Shown piece by piece: positions 1-8,454 of a DNA stretch of 64,000 nt (position 1 is the stretch's first letter; each line of letters opens with the position of its first letter). The notes under the pieces are model-generated. The model had not been told where the DNA came from and ran no database searches. It was given only the letters and a program-made list of their open reading frames with translations. The stretch spans positions 1,923,081 through 1,987,080 of the forward strand of contig NZ_CP013859.1 in assembly GCF_001513675.1 (NCBI RefSeq). Direction: 5' to 3'. A program made the position numbers and the translations under genes. This DNA comes from Microbacterium sp. XT11. Lineage in GTDB: Bacteria; Actinomycetota; Actinomycetes; Actinomycetales; Microbacteriaceae.

Positions 1-124
1 CGGGCTCCAGATCAGCGACGTGATCCTGGAGCTGAGCGTCGAGACCCGGGGCGCCGAGCACTCCGAGCTCACGCTCGACACGCTTCGCCGTGCCGGGTTC
101 CAGCCGGTCGTCGTCCCGGACTGA
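1..124 (+). CDS. ilvA: Threonine ammonia-lyase (ilvA), C-terminal 40 residues only
   Basis: The window opens inside a plus-strand gene that stops at 122-124. The 40 visible residues (GLQISDVILELSVETRG... to PVVVPD) look like the C-terminal ACT-like regulatory tail of biosynthetic threonine dehydratase, the PLP enzyme that deaminates threonine to 2-oxobutanoate for isoleucine synthesis. The catalytic domain lies outside the window, so the call rests on the tail alone. It converges with greA and shares a strong bidirectional terminator with it. A different ACT-tailed enzyme is possible. Confidence 0.6.
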   Translation, partial: GLQISDVILELSVETRGAEHSELTLDTLRRAGFQPVVVPD

Positions 125-173
125 TCCCCGCGCTCTCGGCGGCAGCGCCCCGTCGCCGAGGCCCTCTTATCGC

Positions 174-213
174 CGAGACCCCCTCCGGTCCACGTGGACA
201 GGAGGGGGTCTCG
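174..213. terminator. Bidirectional hairpin terminator between ilvA and greA
   Basis: Perfect 13-bp inverted repeat (174-186 with 201-213). The 14-base loop itself contains a 12-bp palindrome (188-199). It sits between two convergent genes and can serve both. Confidence 0.8.
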
Positions 214-252
214 TGCGTCAGCCGGGGTGTCGCGCCCGGCGAGGTGCTGCGG

Positions 253-741
253 TCAACCCGTGAAGGTCTCGACCTTCACGATCTCGACGGAGATCTGACG
301 GCCGTTGGGTGCCTCGTACGAGGCCTTGTCACCGACCTTCAGGCCAAGGATGGCCTGCCCGAGCGGACTCGCCTCGCTGTAGACGTCGAGGTCGCTGCCG
401 ACCGCGATCTCGCGGCTGCCCAGCAGGAACACCTCCTCGCCGCCCGCGACGACGGCCGTCACGACCGTGCCGGGCTCGACGATGCCGCGGCTGGGCGGGG
501 CCTCGCCGACCTTCGCGGTCTTCAGGAGCTCCTCGAGCGTGCGGATGCGGGCCTCCTGCTTGCCCTGCTCGTCCTTGGCGGCGTGATATCCGCCGTTCTC
601 CTTGAGATCGCCCTCCTCGCGGGCGGCCTCGATGCGCTTGGCGATCTCCTCCCGCCCGGTCGTGGAGAGGTGCTCCAGCTCGGCGACGAGCCGGTCATAC
701 GCTTCCTGCGTGAGGAAGGGAACCTGAGCATCAGTAGACAT
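253..741 (-). CDS. greA: Transcription elongation factor GreA
   Basis: 162 residues, the normal GreA length. GreA enters the secondary channel of RNA polymerase and stimulates cleavage of backtracked transcripts. The N-terminal half (about 10-80) is the antiparallel coiled coil, with the acidic tip in EEGDLKENGGYH (Asp45 and Glu48 correspond to the conserved tip acids). The C-terminal half (about 83-158) is the FKBP-like domain with SPLGQAILG at 125-133. The ATG start at 741 has a purine-rich ribosome site just upstream. It is a single gene, ending at the terminator it shares with ilvA. Confidence 0.97.
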   Translation of the reverse strand: MSTDAQVPFLTQEAYDRLVAELEHLSTTGREEIAKRIEAAREEGDLKENGGYHAAKDEQGKQEARIRTLEELLKTAKVGEAPPSRGIVEPGTVVTAVVAGGEEVFLLGSREIAVGSDLDVYSEASPLGQAILGLKVGDKASYEAPNGRQISVEIVKVETFTG

Positions 742-793
742 GACGAAGCTCCTTCGTTCGGTATCCGCCGATGTGCTGCGGGGGATATGCCAA

Positions 794-820
794 GACGCCC
801 CGGCACGGTGCCAGGGCGTC
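794..820 (-). terminator. Hairpin between DUF4307 gene and greA
   Basis: Arms 794-800 and 814-820 (GACGCCC/GGGCGTC) enclose a second complementary pair GGCAC/GTGCC. It follows the DUF4307 stop and precedes greA on the minus strand. Confidence 0.55.
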
Positions 821-837
821 GTCTGTCTGGGTCGAGT

Positions 838-1224
838 CTACGCGACCCAGCAGGTGTTCACCAAACCTGTCGTCGCGGCCGACACCGTCGGTATCGTCGC
901 CGAGACGGCCTGCGAGTGCCGATCCCCGGCGGGCACCTCGACCACCTTCCAGCCGACCACACCGAACTCCTCGTCGAGCGCCTCCACGATGCACACGACG
1001 TCCTTGCCCTGCACGCCGGTGACCTGGAATCGCACGTCGACAGTGTGCTCGTCGACGAGGTCGAACCCGAGGTCGTCGGCATCCACGGCGTTCATCTGCG
1101 TCGTCACGGTCATCCAGCCGAACGCCCCCACGGCCAGCACCGCGACGACCGCGGCCGCGATCCACGGCGCGCGCCGCCGTCGGGTGCGGCCGTACCGATC
1201 GTCGAGCTCTTGGGCGGTCGTCAC
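838..1224 (-). CDS. DUF4307 family single-pass membrane protein
   Basis: 128 residues starting with GTG. A basic N-terminus (RYGRTRRRR) is followed by one transmembrane helix at about 19-41 and an extracytoplasmic domain with two cysteines (VCIVEAL and NTCWVA), which could pair. This is the layout of the actinobacterial DUF4307 family, whose function is unknown. It is divergent from the small gene at 1293, with a 68-bp shared promoter region that holds TAGGCT and TAGTAT boxes at 1246-1255. Confidence 0.8.
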   Translation of the reverse strand: MTTAQELDDRYGRTRRRRAPWIAAAVVAVLAVGAFGWMTVTTQMNAVDADDLGFDLVDEHTVDVRFQVTGVQGKDVVCIVEALDEEFGVVGWKVVEVPAGDRHSQAVSATIPTVSAATTGLVNTCWVA

Positions 1225-1292
1225 AGGCGGGGTCTTCCGGTCGTTAGGCTAGTATTCCCAGGTTATGCGACCTGTGGACGAAAGGCGCACAC

Positions 1293-1577
1293 ATGCTCGT
1301 TCTCGCCGACACCCCGATGCCGACGCCGTCGATGACCGTTCCTCCGGAGAGCGTCACTCCCGGCTTCGTCGGCTTCGCTGCCGTCGTCGTGCTGCTGGTG
1401 GTCGTGATCCTGCTCATCCTCGACATGAACCGGCGCATCCGTCGCGTGCGCTACCGCGAAGAGGTGCGCGAGGAGCTCGACGCCGAGCAGGCCGCCATCG
1501 ACGCCGAGCGTGCGGCCAGGGGCGACGGCGGCGCGCCGACCGCGGAAGACGGCCGCGACGACCCGCGCGCACCCTGA
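1293..1577 (+). CDS. Small single-pass membrane protein, function unknown
   Basis: 94 residues. A proline/threonine-rich N-terminus precedes one strongly hydrophobic helix at about 24-43, then an arginine-rich juxtamembrane stretch (NRRIRRVRYR) and a charged tail rich in Glu and Ala that may be helical. GAAAGG at about 1279-1284 precedes the ATG. It resembles small proteins seen next to greA in Microbacteriaceae, but I do not recognise a named family. The SDR gene downstream is convergent. Confidence 0.7.
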   Translation: MLVLADTPMPTPSMTVPPESVTPGFVGFAAVVVLLVVVILLILDMNRRIRRVRYREEVREELDAEQAAIDAERAARGDGGAPTAEDGRDDPRAP

Positions 1578-1607
1578 CCGACCGGTCGAGACGTCGGCGC
1601 GGCGACG

Positions 1608-2378
1608 TCAGTGCATCGTCATCCCGCCGGTGACGTTGATGCCCTGTCCCGTCATGTAGGCGGACAGGTCGCTCGCGAGGAACAGGGCGACACCCGCGAC
1701 GTCGCCCGGAGTGCCCGTGCGTCCGAGCGGCACCTGCGAGCGGTCCTCCGCGGCCACCTCCTCAGCGGTCATGCCGCGGATCGCGCCCCCTTCGATGCGC
1801 TCACGGTGCTTCATGGGCGTCTCGATGATCCCCGGACAGATCGCGTTCACCAGGATGCCGTGCGGCGCGAGCTCGACGGCCATGGTCTTGGTCACGCCCA
1901 GGACGGCATGCTTCGAGGCCACGTAGGCGGTCATCCCGCGATAGCCGTTCTTCCCGGCCTGCGAGGAGATGAACACGATCCTGCCCGTGCGCCCCGCTGC
2001 GACGAGGCGCTTGGCGACGTGCTTGGCGACGAGGAACGAGCCCTTGGCGTTGACGCGGAGGTTCAGATCCCACTCCTCCTCCGAGGTGTCGACGGCGAAG
2101 GCGAGGGTCGACGTCCCCGCAGCGGTCACCAGCACGTCCACGCGGCCGATCTTCTGCTCGATGCGGTCCAGAGCAGCCTCGACGGCCCGTTCATCGGTCA
2201 CGTCGAGGCGAAGCGACCACTCGCGGTCGCGACCCGCGTGCAATCCGCCGCCGGCGACGGAGAGGTCGGCGCCGATCACGGTCGATCCCTCGGACAGGAA
2301 TGCCTCGACGATGCCCGCGCCGATGCCGCTGGCCCCGCCGGTCACCAGGACGACGCGTTCGCGCAGCTCTTCGAACAT
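1608..2378 (-). CDS. Short-chain dehydrogenase/reductase (SDR), last gene of the met/luxS operon
   Basis: 256 residues from ATG 2378, one base after the luxS stop. It is a classical SDR: TGGASGIG nucleotide motif at 13-20, NAxG Asn110, and the Ser139-Tyr152-Lys156 catalytic set in ISSQ and YVASK. Asp38 after beta-2 (IGADLS) favours NAD(H). The C-terminus (NVTGGMTMH) resembles 3-oxoacyl-ACP reductase-like and polyol/keto-sugar SDRs. Reading further upstream in frame would overlap luxS, so the later ATG is chosen. The substrate is unknown; the position behind luxS suggests a carbonyl compound linked to the methyl cycle, but that is inference. Confidence 0.85.
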   Translation of the reverse strand: MFEELRERVVLVTGGASGIGAGIVEAFLSEGSTVIGADLSVAGGGLHAGRDREWSLRLDVTDERAVEAALDRIEQKIGRVDVLVTAAGTSTLAFAVDTSEEEWDLNLRVNAKGSFLVAKHVAKRLVAAGRTGRIVFISSQAGKNGYRGMTAYVASKHAVLGVTKTMAVELAPHGILVNAICPGIIETPMKHRERIEGGAIRGMTAEEVAAEDRSQVPLGRTGTPGDVAGVALFLASDLSAYMTGQGINVTGGMTMH

Positions 2379-2379
2379 C

Positions 2380-2853
2380 TCAGACGCCCACGCGGCGGAA
2401 CGCGTCGTGGCTGATGCCCTGCTCGAGGATCCTCTTCGACCATTCGCGTGCGCTGTGCAGGCTGTGGTCGCGGTAGTTGCCGCAGCTGAACGCGTCGACC
2501 CCTGGAACCTGCTCCCACGTGGTCTCCTCGGCGATGACCGCGAGGCTCTCACGCACCGCCGTCACGACGTCGGCGACGGCCGGCTCTCCCCAGGTGATGA
2601 GGTGGAACCCGGTGCGGCACCCGAAGGGCGAGATGTCGATCACGCCGTCGAGCCGGTCGCGCAGCAGGCTGGCGAGCAGGTGCTCGATGGTGTGCAGACC
2701 GCCTGTCGGGATCTCGCCCTCGTTCGGCTGCACGAACCGCACGTCGAAGTTCGAGATCGCGTCGCCGCGCGGACCGTGCTCGGTCGCGATGAGGCGGATG
2801 TAGGGGGCGATGACGGCGGTGTGGTCGAGAGTGAAGCTCTCCACGTCGGCCAT
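2380..2853 (-). CDS. luxS: S-ribosylhomocysteine lyase LuxS
   Basis: 157 residues, the usual LuxS size. It cleaves S-ribosylhomocysteine to homocysteine and DPD, the precursor of AI-2. The metal site is clear: HTIEH gives His54 and His58, and SCGNYRDH gives Cys124. The catalytic Cys79 is in FGCRTG and Glu57 lies within HTIEH. The start ATG 2853 has GGAG a few bases upstream. The gene lies in one leftward operon with methionine ABC transporter genes and an aminotransferase, which argues for a recycling role as well as any signalling role. Confidence 0.96.
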   Translation of the reverse strand: MADVESFTLDHTAVIAPYIRLIATEHGPRGDAISNFDVRFVQPNEGEIPTGGLHTIEHLLASLLRDRLDGVIDISPFGCRTGFHLITWGEPAVADVVTAVRESLAVIAEETTWEQVPGVDAFSCGNYRDHSLHSAREWSKRILEQGISHDAFRRVGV

Positions 2854-2865
2854 GGTGTCTCCTTC

Positions 2866-2927
2866 GATGGGGGTCGGATGGGTCGGGATGGGATGGGACT
2901 GGATGCGATGGGACGGGATGCGATGGG
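2866..2927. repeat. GGATGGG-type short tandem repeat upstream of luxS
   Basis: About eight imperfect copies of GATGGG/GATGC fill the gap between the aminotransferase stop and the luxS start. The plus strand is a run of closely spaced G-triplets. This is the only loose joint in an otherwise tightly packed operon. Confidence 0.8.
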
Positions 2928-2930
2928 GCC

Positions 2931-4091
2931 TCAGCCGGTCGCTCGCTTCGCGGCCGCGAGGCGCTCGGTCATCTCGCGGAGCCTGTCCAGCGGATGCACG
3001 AGGCTGATCCGGATGAAGCCTGCACCACCGGCGCCGAAGCCGCTTCCCGGGGCGACCGCGACGCCGTGGCTGGAGAGCAGCCGATCGGCGAAGGCGACGT
3101 CGTCCGCGTCGTCGATGCCGACCCAGACGAAGAAGGTGCCCGCCGGATCCACGACGTCCCACCCCTGCGTGCGCAGCGTGGCGACCACGAGATCGCGTCG
3201 TGCGCGGTACGTCTCGACGAGCTCGTGAGCGGCGCTCTGGTCGCCGGCGAGAGCGGCCGCCGCGGCATCCTGAGTGGCGCCGAAGATCGTGCTGAACGCA
3301 TGCGCCTGGTACCTGCGCATCGCGGCGATGAGGTCGGGGGCTCCCGCAGCGTACCCGATCCTCCAGCCCGCCATGCTGTACGTCTTCGAGAGCGTCGAGA
3401 CCTCGACCGTTCGGGTGTCGTCGACCGTCAGCGCGGAGAGCGGACGGCCCTCATAGCCCAGCGACGAGTACGCGAAGTCGTTCACGAAGACGCCGCCGAG
3501 CCGCTCGCTCTCGGCCACAGCCGCCTCGAATGTGGCGGGAGCGGCCACCGCGCCCGTGGGGTTGTGGGGGAAGTTCAGCAGAACGGCCGCGGCCGCGTCG
3601 AGATCCGCGAGCGCGGTGAAGTCCGGGCGGTAGCCGTCCGCCCGGACGAGCGGCAGCGTGCGCACCTCCGCGCCGGCGAGTCGCGCTGCGGTCTCGTAGG
3701 CGGGGTAGCCCGGATCCGGCACGACGAGAGCCGCGCCGGGGTCGACGAGTCCGAGGATCGCGGCCATGAGCGCTTCGTGCGAGCCGTGGAAGGCGGCGAC
3801 CTGGGTGTCGGGGTCGAGGTCGATCCCGTGGTCCTCGCGGTACCGGGTGGCGATCGCCCGCCCCAGAGCCGGGCGCACCAGCGATGAGGGGTAGCCGTGG
3901 TTGCGCGGATCGGCCACCGCCTTCTGCATCGCCTCGACGATGTGCGGGGGAGTGGGCAGATCGGGGTTCCCCTTGGAGACGTCGATCACGTCGATGCCCC
4001 GCACGCGTGCCTCGGCCACCGCGCGATCGAGCGCGGCGAAGAAGTTCGTCGGCAGCGCCTGCACTCGTGCGGCCGCGCGCAGCGCCGTCAC
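2931..4091 (-). CDS. PLP-dependent class I/II aminotransferase
   Basis: 386 residues of a fold-type I aminotransferase. The PLP lysine is Lys236 in [15 protein letters not shown]. Asn177 in NFPHNPTG and Asp205 in VNDFAY are the usual cofactor contacts, and the C-terminal substrate arginine is in FIRISL. Its start overlaps the metI stop by 4 bases, so it belongs to the methionine transporter operon. Context suggests transamination of methionine or its keto acid, but family members also use aromatic or branched amino acids, so the substrate is open. Confidence 0.88.
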   Translation of the reverse strand: MTALRAAARVQALPTNFFAALDRAVAEARVRGIDVIDVSKGNPDLPTPPHIVEAMQKAVADPRNHGYPSSLVRPALGRAIATRYREDHGIDLDPDTQVAAFHGSHEALMAAILGLVDPGAALVVPDPGYPAYETAARLAGAEVRTLPLVRADGYRPDFTALADLDAAAAVLLNFPHNPTGAVAAPATFEAAVAESERLGGVFVNDFAYSSLGYEGRPLSALTVDDTRTVEVSTLSKTYSMAGWRIGYAAGAPDLIAAMRRYQAHAFSTIFGATQDAAAAALAGDQSAAHELVETYRARRDLVVATLRTQGWDVVDPAGTFFVWVGIDDADDVAFADRLLSSHGVAVAPGSGFGAGGAGFIRISLVHPLDRLREMTERLAAAKRATG

Positions 4092-4747
4092 CGGCGGCGC
4101 AGCTTCCGCGCGAGGCGGGTGCCGAACAGCTGGATCAGCTGCACGATCACGACGAGGGTCACCACGGTGACGAGCATGGTGATGCCGTCGAACCGCTGGT
4201 ATCCGTACGAGATCGCCAGATCGCCGATGCCGCCGGCGCCCACGGTTCCGGCCATGGCAGTGGCGTCGAGCAGTCCGATGGTCGCGGTGGTCAGGGCCAG
4301 CACGAGCGAGCCCCTGGCCTCCGGGAGCAGGAACCGGGTGAAGATCTGCACAGGGGTGGCGCCCATCGACTTCGCCGCCTCCACGATGCCCTCCGGCACC
4401 TCCAGGAGGGAGTTCTCCACGAGGCGCCCGATGTAGGGCGCCACCATGAGCGTCAGCGGCACGAGGGCGCCGTTGACACCGATCGACGTGCCGACGACCA
4501 GCCGAGTGAAGGGCAGGATCGCCACGAGTAGGATGATGAACGGCAGCGAACGGACGATGTTGATGAACCCGTTGAGCACGAACGACACGACGGCGTTCGG
4601 CATCACTCCGCCGGGGCGGGTGACGACCACGGCGATGCCGAGGAGCACACCGAGGATCGAGCCGAAGAAGAGCGCGATGCCCAGCATGTACAGGGTCTCG
4701 CCCAGGGCCTCGAGGAACAGGTCGGCGGTCAGCAGCGTGTCGATCAC
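4088..4747 (-). CDS. metI: Methionine ABC transporter permease MetI
   Basis: 219 residues with about five membrane helices. The EAA loop that docks to the ATPase lies at about 120-143 (EGIVEAAKSMGA...). Length and sequence fit the D-methionine permease family (MetI). It overlaps metN by 4 bases and the aminotransferase by 4 bases, so the genes are translationally coupled. It forms the membrane channel of MetNIQ. Confidence 0.93.
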   Translation of the reverse strand: MIDTLLTADLFLEALGETLYMLGIALFFGSILGVLLGIAVVVTRPGGVMPNAVVSFVLNGFINIVRSLPFIILLVAILPFTRLVVGTSIGVNGALVPLTLMVAPYIGRLVENSLLEVPEGIVEAAKSMGATPVQIFTRFLLPEARGSLVLALTTATIGLLDATAMAGTVGAGGIGDLAISYGYQRFDGITMLVTVVTLVVIVQLIQLFGTRLARKLRRR

Positions 4748-5814
4748 AGCGCGACCTCCTCTACGCTGACGATCCTCTCGGCGAGGTACGCGAACGCCGC
4801 GGCGCGCTGAGCGTCGTCGCCGTCGACCTGCACGATCATGTGGCCGACCGTGCGGTCCTGGATGTCTGTCATGTCCGCGTGCAGGATGTTCACTCCCAGC
4901 CGGAAGTCGGAGATCAGCGCACCCACGATCGGGGTCGTGACCTCCTCGTCGAGGAAGCGCAGCCGCCAGAGCGGATGACCGTCGACCGCTGCGCGCACCC
5001 TCGCCGGGAGCTCGTGGGGGATGACGGTGCCGACGAAGGCCTGCGCGACCGATGTCTGCGGATGCACGAAGACGTCCATCACGGCTCCCTGCTCGACGAT
5101 GCGTCCGGCCTCCATCACGGCGACGGAATGGCAGAGGTCCTTGATCACGTCCATCTCGTGCGTGACCACGAGGATCGTCGTGCCGTACTCCCGATTGACC
5201 CGCTTGAGCAGGTCGATGATCTGAAGCGTCGTCGACGGGTCGAGGGCGCTCGTCGCCTCGTCGCAGAGCAGTACGGCGGGGTTGCGCACGATGGCGCGGG
5301 CGATGCCGACGCGCTGCTTCTGTCCGCCCGAGAGCTGCCCGGGGTAGGCGCCGAGCCGCGATCCGAGGCCGACGAACTCCAGCGCTTCGGTGGCCCGAGC
5401 CCTGGCTTCGCGCGTGCCGATGCCGTCGAGGCGCAGAGGCATGGCGACGTTGTCGAGCACCGTCACGGTCTCCAGCAGCTGGAACTGCTGGAAGACCATC
5501 GCCGTGTGCTTGCGGGCCGCGCGCAGCTCGGCGGTCGACAGTGAGGCGAGATCGACGCCGTCGACGTGCACCGAGCCTGTGGTGGGGGTCTCCAGCGCGT
5601 TGACCATCCTGATCAGCGTGCTCTTGCCGGCGCCGCTGTGCCCGATGACGCCGAAGATGTCTCCGCGACGTACCGTGAGCGAGACGTCGTCGAGCGCGAT
5701 GAGGGCGCTGTCGCCCCGGCCGTACCGGCGGGGGGCGCCCCCCAGCCGGACGGCGACCGTCGAGGCCGGATCGGCGGCGCCGGTCTCGGCCTCAGCGCGC
5801 CCCGAGGCCATCAC
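4744..5814 (-). CDS. metN: Methionine ABC transporter ATPase MetN with NIL sensor domain
   Basis: 356 residues (GTG 5814, directly followed by ATG 5811). Walker A GHSGAGKST is at 58-66, the signature LSGGQ at 161-165 and Walker B VLLCDE at 181-186. The C-terminal part (about 285-355) is the NIL domain that binds methionine and inhibits transport. An extra N-terminal stretch of about 20 residues precedes the usual start. Both possible starts overlap the metQ stop, which suggests coupled translation. Confidence 0.95.
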   Translation of the reverse strand: MMASGRAEAETGAADPASTVAVRLGGAPRRYGRGDSALIALDDVSLTVRRGDIFGVIGHSGAGKSTLIRMVNALETPTTGSVHVDGVDLASLSTAELRAARKHTAMVFQQFQLLETVTVLDNVAMPLRLDGIGTREARARATEALEFVGLGSRLGAYPGQLSGGQKQRVGIARAIVRNPAVLLCDEATSALDPSTTLQIIDLLKRVNREYGTTILVVTHEMDVIKDLCHSVAVMEAGRIVEQGAVMDVFVHPQTSVAQAFVGTVIPHELPARVRAAVDGHPLWRLRFLDEEVTTPIVGALISDFRLGVNILHADMTDIQDRTVGHMIVQVDGDDAQRAAAFAYLAERIVSVEEVAL

Positions 5815-6662
5815 CGCTCCAGAGCGGCCGGGAGGTTATAGCCGTCGTACTGGGAGTTCGAGCTGATGTACTCCGCGAACTCGTCGGACTCGTACGCCGC
5901 CTTGAGGGCCTTGGCCCAGTCGGCGTCGAGGTTCTTCTCGTCGACGGCCACCACGACGGAGAAGTCGTCGGTGAGGTCTTCCAGTTCGAGGGCATCGGTG
6001 AGCTTCAGTCCGCCAGAGACGACGAAGTTCCCCTGGATGACGCTGTAGTCGACGTCCGAGAGCGCGGCGACCTGCTGCGCGTTCTCCATCTCGACGAACT
6101 GCAGGTCATGAGGGTTGTCGACGACGTCGGCCAGCGACGCCGTGGCAGGGTCGATGTCGTCGGAGAGGGTGATCCAGCCGACGGCCTCGACCACCTTGAG
6201 CGCGCGGTACTGGTTGGACGGCTGATTGGGCACAGCGACGGTGGAGCCGTTCGCGACATCGTCGAGGGCGGACTTCTTGCCCCCGAACAAGGCCATCGGC
6301 GGACCCGGCACCTGCACGAGCGCCGCGTTCGAGAGCCCTTCCTGGGCGTTGATCGCCTCGAGGTAGACGGGGTGCTGCATGATGTTCGCGTCGATCTCGC
6401 CCTGGCTGAGCGCGACGTTGACGATCACGCCGTCGGTGAAGTCCTTGGTCTCGACCGTGTAGCCGTCCTTCTCGAGGATCGGCTCGATGCCCTCCGTGAA
6501 CATCTCCAGGTACGGCCCGGGGTTGAAACCGATCGTGATGGTCGTCTTGTCCGAGGCGGCGTCGCCTTTCGGGCTCTCCGCCGTGGATGCGCAGCCCGAC
6601 GCGACGAGGGCCGTCAGGGCGACGGATGCGGTGAGAGCGGCGAGGCGGGTGGAGCGGCGCAT
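5811..6662 (-). CDS. metQ: Methionine-binding lipoprotein MetQ (NlpA family)
   Basis: 283 residues. The lipoprotein signal peptide ends in LVASGC with lipidated Cys24, followed by an NlpA-family solute-binding domain (GFNPGPYLEMF, QHPVYLEA, VPNQPSNQYRAL). It is the first gene of the leftward met operon, with GGAGG about 10 bases before ATG. The 124-bp upstream region (6663-6786) shows no S-box or other SAM riboswitch that I could recognise. Confidence 0.93.
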   Translation of the reverse strand: MRRSTRLAALTASVALTALVASGCASTAESPKGDAASDKTTITIGFNPGPYLEMFTEGIEPILEKDGYTVETKDFTDGVIVNVALSQGEIDANIMQHPVYLEAINAQEGLSNAALVQVPGPPMALFGGKKSALDDVANGSTVAVPNQPSNQYRALKVVEAVGWITLSDDIDPATASLADVVDNPHDLQFVEMENAQQVAALSDVDYSVIQGNFVVSGGLKLTDALELEDLTDDFSVVVAVDEKNLDADWAKALKAAYESDEFAEYISSNSQYDGYNLPAALER

Positions 6663-6786
6663 GGCGGGAGGCCTCCGGAGAGCGTGAACGGGCGGGTGCC
6701 TCGAACCTAGTGGCCGGTTCCGGCTGCGCTCACATCCTGTTACGAATCGTTTCGGGATCCGCGGCCTCCACGCGACCCGGCGCGGT

Positions 6787-7515
6787 TCAGGCGCCCAGCG
6801 ACGGGCTCAGCGGGGAGAGGGCGATGAGCAGGCACGCGGTCCAGTGGCAGAGGAAGGCCAGCACTGTGCAGACATGGAAGATCTCGTGGAATCCGAAGTG
6901 CCCCGGCCACGGATTCGGCTTCTTGAGCGCGTAGATGATCGCCCCTGCCGTGTAGAGCAGGCCGCCCACGATCACGAGGATCATCATGGCGAGGTTCGCG
7001 TGCAGCAGGTCGGCGATGTACATCACGGCGGCCCAGCCCAGGAGCAGGTAGAGCGCGACATACAGCCATCGCGGCGCGTGGATCCAGAAGACGCGGAACA
7101 GGATGCCCAGCAGGGCGCCGCTCCACACCAGGACCAGGAGCAGCGTGCCCTTCTCCGGCGGGAGGGCGAGCGTGGCGATCGGCGTGTAGGTCCCCGCGAT
7201 GAGGAGCAGGATGTTCGCATGGTCGATGCGCTTGAGGATCACCTTGACCGTCGGCCCCCAGTTGAACCGGTGGTAGACGGCCGAGTTGCCGAACAGGAGC
7301 AGGGACGTCGCCATGAACACGGCGGCGGCTGCTTTGGCCGCGCCGCTCTGCGCGAACACGATGAGCAGCACGCCCGCGGCGACCGCCACGGGGAACGTGG
7401 CCGCATGGATCCATCCCCGCCAGGTCGGCCTGATCTCGACCGCGGCGTCCTTGGCCGCCGCGTCGAGGAGCGGGAGCTGGGGGAGATCGGGTACCGAGGG
7501 GTCGGGGGTGCTCAC
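6787..7515 (-). CDS. trhA: Hemolysin III / TrhA (PAQR family) membrane protein
   Basis: 242 residues with seven predicted helices after an approximately 30-residue cytoplasmic N-terminus. PAQR-family landmarks are visible: the early SAVYHRF motif, DHANI in the middle and HEIFHVC near the C-terminus, giving three histidine sites for a probable metal. A TAGAGT box ends 7 bases before GTG 7515, so this start fits a leaderless transcript; GTG 7524 overlaps that box. The divergent pairing with a short-chain isoprenyl transferase is the same as Rv1085c-Rv1086 of Mycobacterium tuberculosis. Confidence 0.9.
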   Translation of the reverse strand: MSTPDPSVPDLPQLPLLDAAAKDAAVEIRPTWRGWIHAATFPVAVAAGVLLIVFAQSGAAKAAAAVFMATSLLLFGNSAVYHRFNWGPTVKVILKRIDHANILLLIAGTYTPIATLALPPEKGTLLLVLVWSGALLGILFRVFWIHAPRWLYVALYLLLGWAAVMYIADLLHANLAMMILVIVGGLLYTAGAIIYALKKPNPWPGHFGFHEIFHVCTVLAFLCHWTACLLIALSPLSPSLGA

Positions 7516-7522
7516 AGTGCTC

Positions 7523-7528
7523 ACTCTA
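7523..7528 (-). promoter_or_regulatory. -10 box of leaderless trhA transcript
   Basis: TAGAGT on the minus strand, 7 bases before GTG 7515. It decides between two in-frame GTG codons. Confidence 0.5.
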
Positions 7529-7617
7529 GGCGCGGCCGCATTCCCGCAGTCGTACATATCCTGTGCATCCGGTGGAGTCCCGTGCCTCCGGCGAGGGGCG
7601 AACCGCATCCGACGCGG

Positions 7618-7623
7618 TAGCGT
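7618..7623 (+). promoter_or_regulatory. -10 box before uppS
   Basis: TAGCGT six bases before GTG 7630. AGGGAGG overlaps the spacer, so ATG 7633 with a ribosome site is the alternative. Confidence 0.45.
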
Positions 7624-7629
7624 AGGGAG

Positions 7630-8412
7630 GTGATGTCACGCGACGGCCAGGGGCGCGGGCCGCTGTATCGGCTCTACAGCAGCAGGCTGCGCCGTCATCT
7701 GGATCCGGCGTCCGTGCCGCACCACGTCGCCATGATGATCGACGGCAACAGGCGCTGGGCGCGCCAGCTGGGTTATGCCACCCCGGCCGACGGTCACCGT
7801 GCCGGCGCGGCGAAGATGCGTGAGTTCCTCGGCTGGTGCGACGAGCTCGGCATCCGTGTGGTGTCGCTCTATCTGCTCTCGAGCGACAATCTGCGCAAGC
7901 GTGATTCGGCCGAGCTCGCTGACCTGATCGAGATCATCGCGGAACTGGCAGAGGCCCTGTCGCGGGAGGGGAACTGGCGCGTCAAGCACGTGGGCCGAAG
8001 CGACATCCTCCCTGCCGAGCTCGCGCGGGTGCTCGCCGACGCAGAGGAGCGCACGCGGGATCACACCGGCTTGCACGTGAATCTCGCCGTCGGTTACGGA
8101 GGGCGCAACGAGATCGTCGACGCCGTGCGAAGCATCATCATCGCGCACGAGGCGTCCGGCGGCACCATGGAGGACCTCGCCGCGCAGCTCACGCCCGAGA
8201 TGATCGGCGAGCACCTCTACACCGGCGGGCAGCCCGACCCCGACCTGGTCATCCGCACGAGCGGCGAGCAGCGCCTCAGCGACTTCCTGCTCTGGCAGAG
8301 CGCGCACAGCGAGTTCTACTTCGTCGAGGCCCTCGGCCCCGACCTGAGGCAGGTCGACTTCCTCCGCGCTATCCGCGACTACGCGGGGCGAGACCGCCGC
8401 TTCGGCCGCTGA
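7630..8412 (+). CDS. uppS: Cis-isoprenyl diphosphate synthase (isoprenyl transferase)
   Basis: 260 residues of the UppS/Rv1086 family, which condenses isopentenyl diphosphate units in cis. Asp38 in MMIDGNRRWA binds the diphosphate. The region YLLSSDNLRKR replaces the usual YAFSTENWKR, and RTSGEQRLSDFLLWQ is the conserved C-terminal motif. Actinobacteria carry two paralogues: a short-chain Z,E-farnesyl diphosphate synthase and a long-chain one. The divergent trhA neighbour matches the short-chain locus of mycobacteria, so I favour the short-chain role. Product chain length cannot be fixed from sequence alone. Confidence 0.88.
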   Translation: MMSRDGQGRGPLYRLYSSRLRRHLDPASVPHHVAMMIDGNRRWARQLGYATPADGHRAGAAKMREFLGWCDELGIRVVSLYLLSSDNLRKRDSAELADLIEIIAELAEALSREGNWRVKHVGRSDILPAELARVLADAEERTRDHTGLHVNLAVGYGGRNEIVDAVRSIIIAHEASGGTMEDLAAQLTPEMIGEHLYTGGQPDPDLVIRTSGEQRLSDFLLWQSAHSEFYFVEALGPDLRQVDFLRAIRDYAGRDRRFGR

Positions 8413-8454
8413 GCATCCGCGGTCCGTGTGCCCCGCGCGTGCCAGAATGACGCG

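Noticed and set aside
6663..6786. SAM riboswitch before metQ
   Set aside because: The 124-bp leader lacks the conserved cores of S-box, SAM-II or SAM-IV elements that I know, and shows only a short GCCGG-AA-CCGGC hairpin.
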